Shown here: piece after piece, positions 52,944 through 62,545 of the stretch | Layout of the letters: each line of letters begins with the position of its first letter | How positions within the stretch are numbered: position 1 is the first letter of the stretch | Source: Paracoccus sigandri | Lineage (GTDB): Bacteria; Pseudomonadota; Alphaproteobacteria; Rhodobacterales; Rhodobacteraceae | Length of the DNA stretch: 64,000 nucleotides | Assembly: GCF_003709565.1 (NCBI RefSeq) | Contig: NZ_QNRC01000015.1 | Span: 1-64,000, forward strand | Reading direction: 5' to 3' | Made by a program: the position numbers and the translations under genes | Notes under the pieces: generated by a model | What the model saw: the letters and a program-made list of their open reading frames with translations, nothing else | The model's database searches: none | Told to the model about the DNA's origin: nothing

Positions 52944-53282
52944 TCAGTGCCCGACGGACTTGGAGAACAGGTTGACCACCACCACCCCGGTGACGATCAG
53001 CGCCAGTCCGACCACGGCGGGCAAATCCAGCCGCTGGCCGAAGATCACCAGCCCGATCAGCGCGACCAGGACGATGCCGACCGCGCTCCAGATCGCATAG
53101 GCGACGCCAAGCGGCAGCGCCCGCAGGCTGAGCGACAGCAGGTAGAAGCTGGCAAGGTAGCAGACCGCCATGCCAAGGGTCGGCCACAGCCGGCTGAACT
53201 GCTCGGAGCGTTGCAGGAACGAGGTCCCCACCACCTCGAGCGCGATGGCGATGCCAAGCGGGACATAGGGCGATACGAACAT
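52944..53282 (-). CDS. Small multidrug resistance (SMR) family transporter
   Basis: A 112-residue four-helix membrane protein of the EmrE/QacE type. The essential proton/drug glutamate is Glu16 in LGIAIALEVVGTSFLQRSEQ, and helix 3 has the family motif GVAYAIWSAVGIVLVALIG. SMR proteins export cationic compounds or guanidinium; the subtype cannot be fixed. It is upstream of bluB on the same transcript, an unusual pairing. Confidence 0.92.
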   Translation of the reverse strand: MFVSPYVPLGIAIALEVVGTSFLQRSEQFSRLWPTLGMAVCYLASFYLLSLSLRALPLGVAYAIWSAVGIVLVALIGLVIFGQRLDLPAVVGLALIVTGVVVVNLFSKSVGH

Positions 53283-53304
53283 GGGACCTCCGGGCGTTCA
53301 GGCG

Positions 53305-54306
53305 TCAGCCCCCTTCTTCGGCCGACCGCCCCCCCTTGGGCAAGCCCTTTCGGCGCCCCATGACCGCATTCAGCTCGGCCCCGGCCAGCAGGATGCAGCC
53401 CGACAGCCACAGCCACATCATCAGCGCGATCACCGCCCCCAGCGCGCCATAGGTCCTGTTGTAATTGGCGAAATTCGCCGCATACCAGGAAAACAGCATC
53501 GAGGCCGCGACCAGCATCACCCCGGCCAGCAGCGCGCCGGGCAGGACCGGCGACAGTCCCGCCGCGCGGCGCTGCGGCCGCGCCGGACCCCAGCGATACA
53601 GCGCCGCGATCGCGCCCAGCAGCACCCCGAACAGGATCGGCCAGCGCAGCAGCCCGACCAGCGCGCCGGTTCTGTCGGGCAGCGGCAGATAATGCAGCAG
53701 CACCGGGATCACCGCGATCACCCCCAGCATCAGCGCCACCATCACCAGCCCGCCAAGCGTGAAGCACATCGCCACCAGGTTCAGCTGCAGGAAACCGCGC
53801 GTTTCCTTCTGGAACAGCGCCACGTTCAGCGCCGAGAGCAGCGCCTTCATCCCGCCATTCGCGGAATAGAGCGCCACCGCCAGCCCGCCCAGACCGGCCA
53901 GCGACAGCAGGCTGCCCGAACTGGCCGCGATGGCCTCGACCTGCCCCCGCACGATCTGCAGCGCGCCCTCGGGCAGCAAGGCGGCCAGCAGGTCCAGATG
54001 CGCGGCGATGCGCGCCGGATCGGCCGCCAGTCCATAGAGCGACACGAAGGCGGTGATGGCGGGAAACAGCGACAGCAGCGCGAAGAAGGTCACGCCGCCG
54101 GCGACGGCGCTGACCCGGTCCTCGGAAATCCGCTCGGCGGTTTCCCGGACGATCCCGACCAATCCGCGGCGCGGCTCTCCCTCCGTCGCCGGGCCGGACC
54201 CGTCCCCGCCGGGCGGCACCAGCCCATAGCGGGCGCGCGTGCCGTCATCCAGATCGCCCAGCAGCGCGTCCCGGACCGAGCGCCCTGCCCCCTGCATCTC
54301 GGACAT
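53305..54306 (-). CDS. YihY/BrkB-family inner-membrane protein
   Basis: A 333-residue membrane protein with about six helices. The family pattern begins after a soluble N-terminus: SEDRVSAVAGGVTFFALLSL, FPAITAFVSLYGLAADPARI, then YSANGGMKALLSALNVALFQ, GPARPQRRAAGLSPVLPGAL and WLWLSGCILLAGAELNAVMG near the end. These proteins were once called ribonuclease BN in error; the true function is unknown. The start MSEMQGAGRS avoids a proline-rich antisense-like extension. Confidence 0.87.
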   Translation of the reverse strand: MSEMQGAGRSVRDALLGDLDDGTRARYGLVPPGGDGSGPATEGEPRRGLVGIVRETAERISEDRVSAVAGGVTFFALLSLFPAITAFVSLYGLAADPARIAAHLDLLAALLPEGALQIVRGQVEAIAASSGSLLSLAGLGGLAVALYSANGGMKALLSALNVALFQKETRGFLQLNLVAMCFTLGGLVMVALMLGVIAVIPVLLHYLPLPDRTGALVGLLRWPILFGVLLGAIAALYRWGPARPQRRAAGLSPVLPGALLAGVMLVAASMLFSWYAANFANYNRTYGALGAVIALMMWLWLSGCILLAGAELNAVMGRRKGLPKGGRSAEEGG

Positions 54307-54346
54307 CGCGGCCCCCTTCGCTTGCGGAATTGCCCGGCCCGGCCCG

Positions 54347-55138
54347 TTACAGCCGGTGGGTGCGCCGGTCATCGTCCCGCTTCGGGCCGCGATCGCGGTC
54401 TTCGGCCGCCCCGGCGCCGCCTGCGGGGCGGTCCGCGGCGGCATCGCCTCGCCCCATCAGGTCACGCACCTGCTGGGCCGTGGCGGCGAATTCGCCGATG
54501 ATCGCGCTGGCCTGGGCGGCGACGCTGCGAAAGCCGGTGAAGGCGCTGGCCAGCGAATCGGCCAGCCCGTTCAGCCCGGCGGACAGGCTGGTGGCGGTGT
54601 CGGTCATCTCGGCGGCGATATTGCGGCGCGGCGGGTTGCGGCGGCGGGCGGCCTCGGCGCGGCGCTGCGCGGCGGCGCGGCTGTCCTCGCGCGCCTGGGC
54701 CCGCGCGCGGCGACGGATCTCCTCGCGCTCCTCCTCGTCCAGCTCGGCGAATCGCGGCGCCAGCGTGTCCGGCGCCCGCCGGTCGCGCTCGGGGATGCCT
54801 GCGCCGACGCCGACGTGATAGGGTCGCCGCCCGCCCTCGTCGGCGATCATGCCGGCGATCTTGCGGGTGGCCATGATCGCCCCCGCCGTCAGCCCGGCCA
54901 CGCCCAGGGCGATCCCGCCCCAGACGACGACCTTCGCGGTGGTCGAGGGCATCGGCCAGGGCTCGCGCCCGTCGGGCGAAACCCGCCCCGACGGGATCAC
55001 CCGGCTGGAGCGCATCGGCCGGTGCGGATAGGGGCTGGCGGTGCGGTGCCCCTCGGGGACCTTGCGGGGGCCGAAGCGGGTCTCGCTGTCGCGGTCGGCT
55101 TCGGTCAGGTCGTGGTCGTTGTCGTCGCTGCGCTGCAT
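54347..55138 (-). CDS. Hypothetical membrane-anchored protein
   Basis: A 263-residue protein I do not recognise. It has an acidic, disordered N-terminus (MQRSDDNDHDLTEADRDSET), one membrane helix near residues 67-95 (KVVVWGGIALGVAGLTAGAI), a strongly basic/alanine helix (REEIRRRARAQAREDSRAAA), an amphipathic helical region (ATSLSAGLNGLADSLASAF) and a charged disordered tail. The layout suggests a scaffold at the membrane face. It is 40 nt upstream of the YihY gene and divergent from purB. Confidence 0.7.
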   Translation of the reverse strand: MQRSDDNDHDLTEADRDSETRFGPRKVPEGHRTASPYPHRPMRSSRVIPSGRVSPDGREPWPMPSTTAKVVVWGGIALGVAGLTAGAIMATRKIAGMIADEGGRRPYHVGVGAGIPERDRRAPDTLAPRFAELDEEEREEIRRRARAQAREDSRAAAQRRAEAARRRNPPRRNIAAEMTDTATSLSAGLNGLADSLASAFTGFRSVAAQASAIIGEFAATAQQVRDLMGRGDAAADRPAGGAGAAEDRDRGPKRDDDRRTHRL

Positions 55139-55226
55139 CTGGGCCTCCGGCTCGTGCTGTCTTGTAACCTGAACCCGCATCGGGCGCGGAATGTTCCGCC
55201 GATTCCGCGCAATCGCCAACCAAAAC

Positions 55227-55255
55227 TTGCCCCCGGCCCGGCACCCCGCTATGCC
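55227..55255 (+). promoter_or_regulatory. Predicted purB promoter
   Basis: TTGCCC, a 17-nt spacer and TATGCC lie 25 nt upstream of the purB start, leaving a short leader with the AAGGAG ribosome site. Confidence 0.5.
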
Positions 55256-55279
55256 CGCGCCAACGACAAGGAGAGCGCC

Positions 55280-56593
55280 ATGATCCCTCGCTATGCCCGC
55301 CCCGAAATGACCGCGATCTGGTCGCCCGAGACGAAGTTCCGCATCTGGTACGAGATCGAGGCCCATGCCTGCGACGCGCAGGCCGCGCTGGGGGTGATCC
55401 CGAAGGAAAACGCCCAGGCCGTCTGGCGCGCGAAGGATGTCGAATTCGACGTGGCCCGCATCGACGAGATCGAGGCGGTGACCAAGCATGACGTAATCGC
55501 CTTCCTGACCCATCTGGCCGAACATATCGGCGCCGAGGACGCCCGCTTCGTCCACCAGGGCATGACCAGCTCGGACGTGCTGGACACGACGCTGAACGTG
55601 CAGCTGGTGCGCGCCGCCGACATCCTGCTGGCCGACATGGACCGCGTGCTTGAGGCGCTCAAGCGCCGCGCCCACGAGCACAAGGACACGGTGCGGATCG
55701 GCCGCAGCCACGGCATCCATGCCGAGCCGACCACGATGGGCCTGACCTTCGCCCGCTTCTATGCGGAAATGGCGCGCGGCAAGGCCCGCCTGCAGGCGGC
55801 GCGCGAGGAGATCGCCACCGGTGCGATTTCCGGCGCGGTCGGCACCTTCGCCAATATCGACCCCGCGGTCGAGGAACATGTCTGCGCCCAGATGGGCCTG
55901 CGCCCGGAACCGATCAGCACCCAGGTGATCCCGCGCGACCGCCACGCGATGTTCTTCGCCACCCTTGGCGTGATCGCCAGTTCCATCGAGAACATCGCCA
56001 TCGAGATCCGCCACATGCAGCGCACCGAAGTGCTTGAGGCGGAAGAATATTTCAGCCCCGGCCAGAAGGGTTCGTCGGCCATGCCGCACAAGCGCAACCC
56101 GGTCCTGACCGAGAACCTGACCGGCCTTGCGCGCCTGGTGCGCATGGCGGTGGTCCCGGCGATGGAGAATGTCGCGCTGTGGCACGAGCGCGACATCTCG
56201 CATTCCTCGGTCGAGCGCGGCATCGCGCCGGATGCCACGATCACCCTGGATTTCGCCCTGAACCGGCTGGCCGGGGTGGTGGACAAGCTGGTCGTCTATC
56301 CCGAGAACATGCTGCGGAACATGAACAAGTTCAAAGGTCTGGTGATGTCGCAGCGGGTCCTGCTGGCGCTGACCCAGGCCGGCGTCTCGCGCGAGGACGC
56401 CTATCGGCTGGTGCAGAGAAACGCCATGAAGGTCTGGGAACAAGGCGCTGATTTCAAGGAGGAACTTCTGGCCGATGCCGAAGTGACCGCGGCCCTGACC
56501 CCGGCCGAGATCGAGGAGAAATTCGACCTCGGCTATCACACCAGGCATGTCGACACGATCTTTCGCCGGGTATTCGATTCAAATCCCGTCTAG
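55280..56593 (+). CDS. purB: Adenylosuccinate lyase
   Basis: A 437-residue fumarase/aspartase-superfamily enzyme acting twice in purine synthesis. The start [20 protein letters not shown] follows AAGGAG. Catalytic features are [14 protein letters not shown], the general acid/base histidines in [12 protein letters not shown] and HGIHAEPT, and the signature loop [11 protein letters not shown]. The C-terminal [13 protein letters not shown] is typical. It acts directly after purA in AMP formation, though the genes are 9 kb apart. Confidence 0.97.
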   Translation: MIPRYARPEMTAIWSPETKFRIWYEIEAHACDAQAALGVIPKENAQAVWRAKDVEFDVARIDEIEAVTKHDVIAFLTHLAEHIGAEDARFVHQGMTSSDVLDTTLNVQLVRAADILLADMDRVLEALKRRAHEHKDTVRIGRSHGIHAEPTTMGLTFARFYAEMARGKARLQAAREEIATGAISGAVGTFANIDPAVEEHVCAQMGLRPEPISTQVIPRDRHAMFFATLGVIASSIENIAIEIRHMQRTEVLEAEEYFSPGQKGSSAMPHKRNPVLTENLTGLARLVRMAVVPAMENVALWHERDISHSSVERGIAPDATITLDFALNRLAGVVDKLVVYPENMLRNMNKFKGLVMSQRVLLALTQAGVSREDAYRLVQRNAMKVWEQGADFKEELLADAEVTAALTPAEIEEKFDLGYHTRHVDTIFRRVFDSNPV

Positions 56594-56666
56594 TTTCGGG
56601 ATCGCGCTAACCGCCGCTTAGGGATTTCATGCCAGATTGACCGGGAAGAAACCGGCGGGGGTGTGA

Positions 56667-57677
56667 ATGAACATGCAGGTTGCGCTCAGTCAGCGGCAGA
56701 AGGCGGCGGTGATCGTGCGGCTTCTGCTGGACGATGACGAGGGTTTCGGGCTGGACCGGCTGGACAGCGACAGCCAGACGCTGCTGGCCGAGGCGATGGC
56801 CGGGATGGAACTGGTCGATCGCCGCACCCGCGACGCGATCATCGACGAATTCTGCGACGATCTGGAGGCCGTGGGCGTCACCTTCCCCGGCGATATCGAC
56901 GGCACCCTGCGGATCCTGGGCGAGAAACTATCGCTGGACAGCACCGACCGGCTGCGGCGGCTGGCGGCGATGACCGGGCGCGGCGATCCCTGGGCGCGGG
57001 TCTCGGCCCTGCCGAAAGAGGCGATCCTGGCGCTGGCCGCGCAGGAGCCGGTCGAGATCGTCGCGCTGATGCTGTCCAAGCTGCCCGTGGGCCGCGCCAG
57101 CGAGGCCTTCACCTCGCTGGAGCTGGACCGGGCCCAGGCGGTGGCGCAGGCCATGTCGATGACCGGCGGCGTCAGCGCGCAGGTGCTGCATCGCGTCGGG
57201 CTGATCCTGCTGCAATCGGCCGATGCCCTGCCGAAACCCGCCATCGACACGCCCGCCGCCGACCGCGTCGGCGCGATCCTGAATTTCGCCAGCGCCGATC
57301 TGCGCGATTCGGTGCTGGAATCGCTGGAAAATGCCGACCAGGCCTTTGCCGGGGGCGTGCGCAAGGCGATCTTCATCTTCGCCCATATCCCCGCCCGCAT
57401 CCTGCCGCGCGACGTGCCGCGCATTCTGCGCGAGGTCGAACAGCCGGTGCTGATCCGCGCCCTGCTGGCGCAGGAGGAAGACAATGCCGCCGCCGCGCAG
57501 TTCCTGCTGTCGAACCTGTCGCAACGCATGGCCGACGGGCTACGCGAGGAGATGGAGGCGGCGGGCAAGGTCTCGGCCAGGGACAGCGAGGAGGCGATGA
57601 CCGAGGTGATCGCCGCCATCCGCCGCCTGGAAGAGGCCGGGGAACTGGCGCTGATCGTCCCCGATGCCGAGGAATGA
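56667..57677 (+). CDS. FliG-like protein (orphan)
   Basis: A 336-residue protein with the FliG architecture. The N-terminus is LSQRQKAAVIVRLLLDDD, the middle domain has SALPKEAILALAAQEPVEIV and a GGVSAQVLHRVG helix, and the C-terminal domain has IFIFAHIPARILPRDVPRIL, REVEQPVLIRALLAQEE, FLLSNLSQRMADGLREEMEA and EEAMTEVIAAIRRLEEAGEL. In motor FliG the torque helix carries DDRSIQ-type charges; here LPRDVP replaces it. No other flagellar gene is in the window. Either a diverged motor switch or a repurposed copy. Confidence 0.78.
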   Translation: MNMQVALSQRQKAAVIVRLLLDDDEGFGLDRLDSDSQTLLAEAMAGMELVDRRTRDAIIDEFCDDLEAVGVTFPGDIDGTLRILGEKLSLDSTDRLRRLAAMTGRGDPWARVSALPKEAILALAAQEPVEIVALMLSKLPVGRASEAFTSLELDRAQAVAQAMSMTGGVSAQVLHRVGLILLQSADALPKPAIDTPAADRVGAILNFASADLRDSVLESLENADQAFAGGVRKAIFIFAHIPARILPRDVPRILREVEQPVLIRALLAQEEDNAAAAQFLLSNLSQRMADGLREEMEAAGKVSARDSEEAMTEVIAAIRRLEEAGELALIVPDAEE

Positions 57678-57796
57678 GATCTCCCGGCGCCCAGCCGTTC
57701 CTGCACACGCCGTTCCTGCGCGCGCCGATGCCGCGCCGCGGCGCTCGGCGCTTGCGGATGCCGCAGTGAGCGCGGATAAGGACGGCGGAGGCCGCC

Positions 57797-57940
57797 ATGA
57801 CCAACCAGATCGCCATCGCCCTCGTCGCGCTGCTTGCCGCCTTGCTGCTGCTGGATCACTTCTGGCTGCATCTCGGCCTGCCGCTTCTGATCGGCAAGCA
57901 GTTCGACCGCTTCATCGAATATCTCAGCTTCTGGCGCTGA
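57797..57940 (+). CDS. Small membrane protein, 47 residues
   Basis: A short open frame: MTNQIAIALVALLAALLLLD, then HFWLHLGLPLLIGKQF and a tail ending EYLSFWR. One membrane helix is followed by an amphipathic segment. It has a GGAGG site 5 nt before the ATG and codon use like its neighbours. I recall similar proteins of about 50 residues ending in xxFWR upstream of gap in other Rhodobacteraceae. Function unknown. Confidence 0.7.
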   Translation: MTNQIAIALVALLAALLLLDHFWLHLGLPLLIGKQFDRFIEYLSFWR

Positions 57941-58246
57941 GCGGGACCCGGCCGGCGGCTCTCTCCGGCTGCGGCCGCCCGCCCGGATGCAGCCCGCGCC
58001 CCGCAGGATGGCGAACGGATCATAAAAAATCATGGCTCGGCAAGGTGTTACCCGGCGCCCCTACCCGCCGCGCACCCTTGCCCGCAAGGTTCCCGTCGGC
58101 CTGCCCCGTCCCGATCGGCCGCGCCGCCGCCGCCCTTCCGCGCGGCCCGTCGCGCCCCGCCCGATCGCCGTCCGGGCTGCGACAATCCGTCCCGGAGTGT
58201 TAGCGCAGGTCAGGCATTCTTTCGGCGCAACGCCGCCACGGGGCAT

Positions 58247-58275
58247 TTGCATCCCCCCCTTTCGCAGGCTAGAGG
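58247..58275 (+). promoter_or_regulatory. Predicted gap promoter
   Basis: TTGCAT, a 17-nt spacer and TAGAGG lie 33 nt before the gap start. The 368-nt gap between the small membrane protein and gap contains this promoter; the rest is GC-rich with a short spurious frame and no supported gene. Confidence 0.5.
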
Positions 58276-58308
58276 AAGCGCAACGTCATCTGGTCGGGAG
58301 AGAGAACC

Positions 58309-59310
<1,002 letters not shown>

Positions 59311-59332
59311 GCCTGCCCGCAGGGGAAAACGA

Positions 59333-59369
59333 AAACGCCTGCCGGATCGCTTCGGCAGGCGTTTTTCTT
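59333..59369 (+). terminator. Rho-independent terminator of gap
   Basis: AACGCCTGCCG, an 8-nt loop, CGGCAGGCG and TTTTTCTTT, 25 nt after the gap stop. The upstream AAAACGAAAA also allows minus-strand function. The following 225 nt up to the AadA-like stop hold no gene I can support. Confidence 0.9.
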
Positions 59370-59595
59370 TGCGGTTCGGTAAGATGATGAAGAAGCGGGG
59401 CAATAGCTTCCCGCCATCCACCCGACCATGCCGTGCCGCCCCGCCAGCCTTCGGCGGGACGTAGCGTCGCCGTTGCGAAGGGACCGCGCCGCGCGCCGGT
59501 GCAGGATCGGAAACCGCCCCACCATCGCGATGCGGCGGCAGTCGATCGTCACGCGCATCGGGAAATCGCCGGACCAGCGGCAACCCGAGAATCGC

Positions 59596-60378
59596 TCACA
59601 GCAGCGCCGCGACCTGCCGGTGCAGATGTTCCGCCGCCTGCCGCGCCTCTGCCTGCCTGTCCCGCCAATCGTCCGGCGCCAGCCCCAGATAGGCATCCCG
59701 CGCGCGGCCCAGCAGCGCCGCGATGGGCGCGGGCAGCCGGGGCATGGCCCATTCGGCGGCCGCGTCCTTGGCAATGAAGGCGCCGGTGGCAGCCGTGTGC
59801 CACATCCGGACCAGCGTCAGCAGCACGTTGCGCTCGTCGCCCTGCAGGTTTTCCAGCAAGGCCGGCAGCCCCTCGCGCATCGCGCGGCGGATCTGCTCGG
59901 CCGGGATCCGGGGCAAGAGGTCGGGCGCGGCGGGACCGATAAGCGGCCTGGCCTGCTGTCGGGCCTGCGCCAGCACCAGCACCAGTTCGGGGTCCCGGAC
60001 GGGTTCCGGCACCGCGCCGGCCTCGAACCCCTCGCGCAGCCATTCGCCATAGAGGAACTCGGCCCGCGCCGGCCAGGGCGCGGCAAGGTCGGCGCGCTGG
60101 AACACCATCAGCTCGATGCAGCGCGGCCCGCCGGGCGCGGCGGGATGGCGCGCCGAGATCCGCAGCAGGCCGGCCAGCAGGTCCCGGCGCATCGCATCGC
60201 TCATCGGCCGGTCGATCACCGCCAAGAGGTCCACGTCGCTTTGCGGGCGCAACCCGCCCGCGACCGCCGATCCGTGCAGGTGGAAGGCCAGAAGCGCGGG
60301 GCCGAACACCTGCGCCGCAAGCGCCAGCCCGGCGCGGGCCTCGGCCGGGATATCCTGCTGCCTATTCCGTTCGTCCAT
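59596..60378 (-). CDS. AadA-family aminoglycoside adenylyltransferase
   Basis: A 260-residue nucleotidyltransferase closely matching the ANT(3'')(9) pattern: LHGSAVAGGLRPQSDVDLLA with metal ligands Asp48 and Asp50, CIELMVFQ with the catalytic Glu89, LYGEWLREGFEAG, LIGPAAPDLLP, and the helical domain GDERNVLLTLVRMWHTAATG then DAAAEWAMPRLPAPI. Length equals AadA enzymes, which adenylylate streptomycin and spectinomycin. It shows no cassette attC site or integrase nearby, so it looks chromosomal. It overlaps the TetR gene by 17 nt with GAGGCGGAAG before its ATG. Confidence 0.87.
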   Translation of the reverse strand: MDERNRQQDIPAEARAGLALAAQVFGPALLAFHLHGSAVAGGLRPQSDVDLLAVIDRPMSDAMRRDLLAGLLRISARHPAAPGGPRCIELMVFQRADLAAPWPARAEFLYGEWLREGFEAGAVPEPVRDPELVLVLAQARQQARPLIGPAAPDLLPRIPAEQIRRAMREGLPALLENLQGDERNVLLTLVRMWHTAATGAFIAKDAAAEWAMPRLPAPIAALLGRARDAYLGLAPDDWRDRQAEARQAAEHLHRQVAALL

Positions 60379-60943
60379 CTTCCGCCTCGTCACCATCGGC
60401 CCGGGGCCCCGCCAGTTCCAGGATATCCGCGAACAGCCTCTGCCACTGCGCCTCGTCAAGCTCGATCAGGCCGAGGGCGCGCAGCAGGAAGGCCCCCTCG
60501 CCGGCCAGGAAACCCAGCGCCACCTTGCGGTCCGCGGCGCGGGTCAGGTCCAGCCCGGCAAGGCGCTGCGTATACCAGGCGCGGCTTTCGGCGACCTGGT
60601 CGGGGCTTTCCAAAAGCGCCGTCATCATCGCGGCCGAGCGGGAATGCTCGGCCTCGTCGGTGTCGCGGGTGGCCAAGAGATGGCCGCGGATCACCGCCTG
60701 CGGCGACGGATCCGGCCCGGCATGGGCCATGACCTCGGTCTCGAACGCCGCGCCCCAGCGCAGGATCATCGCCCGGATCAGGTTCTCCTTGCTGCCGAAG
60801 CAATATTGCACCCCGCCCTTGGTGATCCCGGCCTCGCGGGCCACGGCCTCGAAGGTCAGGCCCGCGGCGCCCGATCGCGCCACGATGGCCTCGGCCGCGT
60901 CCAGGACCTTGTCCCGGTCAATGCTGCGTGGTCGTCCCGACAT
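60362..60943 (-). CDS. TetR-family repressor
   Basis: A 193-residue regulator. The N-terminal HTH is DKVLDAAEAIVARSGAAGLT, FEAVAREAGITKGGVQYCFG, SKENLIRAMILRW, and the C-terminal half is a helical ligand domain of the TetR_C group. It is divergent from the MFS exporter across a 90-nt gap holding a palindrome, and co-transcribed with the AadA-like gene. It probably represses both sides and releases on binding a cationic compound. Confidence 0.92.
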   Translation of the reverse strand: MSGRPRSIDRDKVLDAAEAIVARSGAAGLTFEAVAREAGITKGGVQYCFGSKENLIRAMILRWGAAFETEVMAHAGPDPSPQAVIRGHLLATRDTDEAEHSRSAAMMTALLESPDQVAESRAWYTQRLAGLDLTRAADRKVALGFLAGEGAFLLRALGLIELDEAQWQRLFADILELAGPRADGDEAEDGRTE

Positions 60944-60960
60944 TTCGCCCCTTCCATTTC

Positions 60961-60974
60961 AATACGGACGTATT
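60961..60974. promoter_or_regulatory. Palindromic operator between tetR and the MFS exporter
   Basis: AATACGGACGTATT, with perfect 6-bp arms AATACG/CGTATT, stands midway in the divergent gap and overlaps the AT-rich TATTTATAT that is the likely -10 region. The size fits a TetR dimer. Confidence 0.6.
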
Positions 60975-61033
60975 TATATGCCCCGGCAGGCGCGGACAAG
61001 CCGCGACCGCATCTTGAACCAGGATTCGAACCG

Positions 61034-62524
61034 ATGTCGCCCCTCGACTGCCCGCCCCGCAACCGCTGGCTTGTGCTGGCCATCGTCTCCAGCGCGCTTT
61101 TCCTGATCGTCATCGACATGACGGTGCTTTACACCGCCCTGCCGCGGCTGACCCATGACCTTGGCGCAACCGCGACCGAGAAGCTGTGGATCGTCAACGC
61201 CTATCCGCTGGTGGTCGCCGGGCTTCTGCCCGGCCTCGGGACCCTTGGCGACCGGCTGGGGCACCGGCGGATGTTCATGGCGGGGCTGGCGGTCTTCGGG
61301 CTGGCCTCGCTCGGGGCGGCCTTCGCGCCTTCGCCGGCGGCGCTGATCGCGGCGCGGGTGGTGCTGGCGGTGGGCGCGGCGATGATGATGCCGGCCACCC
61401 TGTCGCTGATCCGCCTGACCTTCACCGACGAGAAGGAGCGCGCCTTCGCCATCGGCATCTGGGCCGCCGTGGCCTCGGGCGGGGCGGCGATGGGGCCGGT
61501 CATCGGCGGGCTGCTGCTGGAATATTTCTGGTGGGGCTCGGTCTTCCTGATCAACGTGCCGGTGGTGCTGGCAGCCCTGGTGGCAAGCCGGCTGCTGCTG
61601 GTCAACCGCCCCGGCAACCGCAGCCGGCCCTGGGACCTGGCCGGATCGGTCCAGGTGATGGTCGGGCTGGTCGGGCTGGTCTATGCGGTGAAGGAGATCA
61701 GCAAGCGCGACCCGTCCTGGACCGCCGCCGCGCTGAGCTTCGCCATCGGCCTGGTCTTCATGACGGTCTTCGTCCGCCGCCAACTGCGCAGCCCCGCGCC
61801 GCTGATCGATTTCGCGCTGTTTTCCAATCCGCGCTTTTCGGCGGGCGTGGCGACGGCGCTGGTCGCCTCGGCGGCGCTGATCGGGGTCGAGCTGGTCTTC
61901 AGCCAGCGGCTGCAACTGGTGCTGGGCCATTCGCCGCTGGAGGCCGGGCTGCTGATCCTGCCGATCCCGGCGGCGGCCTTCTTCGCCGGGCCGCTGGCCG
62001 GGCTGGCCCTGCCGCGCATGGGCGCCGAGCGCGTGCTGTGGTCGGCGCTGCTGATGACCGGGCTGGCGCTGGCGGCCTTCCTTGCGACCCATGACGGCCC
62101 GGCCGGCCTGTGGCTGACGGCGCTGGCGGCGATGGGTTTCGGGACCGGGGCCGCGATGACCGCGGCCTCCAGCGTCATCATGCTGTCGGCGCCCGAGGAT
62201 CGCGCCGGCATGGCCGCCTCGGTCGAGGAGGTCTCCTATGAACTGGGCGGCGCGCTTGGCATCGCGCTGCTGGGCAGCCTGATGTCGGCGCTGTACACGC
62301 GGGCGATGGTGCTGCCCGAGGGGATCGTGATCGGCAGCCAGGCCCGCGACAGCCTGGACGAGGCGCTGATCCTGGCCGAGGCGCTGCAACCCGCCCAGGC
62401 CGAAACGGTGGCCCGGCTTGCCCGCACCGCCTTCGACCAGGCCTTCGTCGGCGTGGTCGGCGTCGCGGTCGCGATGCTGATCCTGGTGGCGCTGGTCATC
62501 CGGCGCCAGACGCGGATCGCCTGA
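61034..62524 (+). CDS. MFS multidrug exporter, DHA2 (14-helix) type
   Basis: A 496-residue proton antiporter of the SmvA/QacA group with about 14 membrane helices. The motif D1-like LFLIVIDMTVLYTALPRLTH is in helix 1, motif A is GTLGDRLGHRRMFMAGL, and motif C-like GGAAMGPVIGGLLLEYFWW follows; the late EEVSYELGGALGIALLGS helix is typical of SmvA-type pumps for quaternary ammonium compounds and dyes. Paired with a divergent TetR regulator, as smvA is with smvR. Confidence 0.92.
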   Translation: MSPLDCPPRNRWLVLAIVSSALFLIVIDMTVLYTALPRLTHDLGATATEKLWIVNAYPLVVAGLLPGLGTLGDRLGHRRMFMAGLAVFGLASLGAAFAPSPAALIAARVVLAVGAAMMMPATLSLIRLTFTDEKERAFAIGIWAAVASGGAAMGPVIGGLLLEYFWWGSVFLINVPVVLAALVASRLLLVNRPGNRSRPWDLAGSVQVMVGLVGLVYAVKEISKRDPSWTAAALSFAIGLVFMTVFVRRQLRSPAPLIDFALFSNPRFSAGVATALVASAALIGVELVFSQRLQLVLGHSPLEAGLLILPIPAAAFFAGPLAGLALPRMGAERVLWSALLMTGLALAAFLATHDGPAGLWLTALAAMGFGTGAAMTAASSVIMLSAPEDRAGMAASVEEVSYELGGALGIALLGSLMSALYTRAMVLPEGIVIGSQARDSLDEALILAEALQPAQAETVARLARTAFDQAFVGVVGVAVAMLILVALVIRRQTRIA

Positions 62525-62545
62525 CGCCGCCGCCGCCGCATCGCG

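Noticed and set aside
59596..60378. AadA-like gene as an integron cassette
   Set aside because: No attC-like palindrome, integrase or sul/qac cassette follows, and it overlaps a chromosomal TetR gene in an operon.
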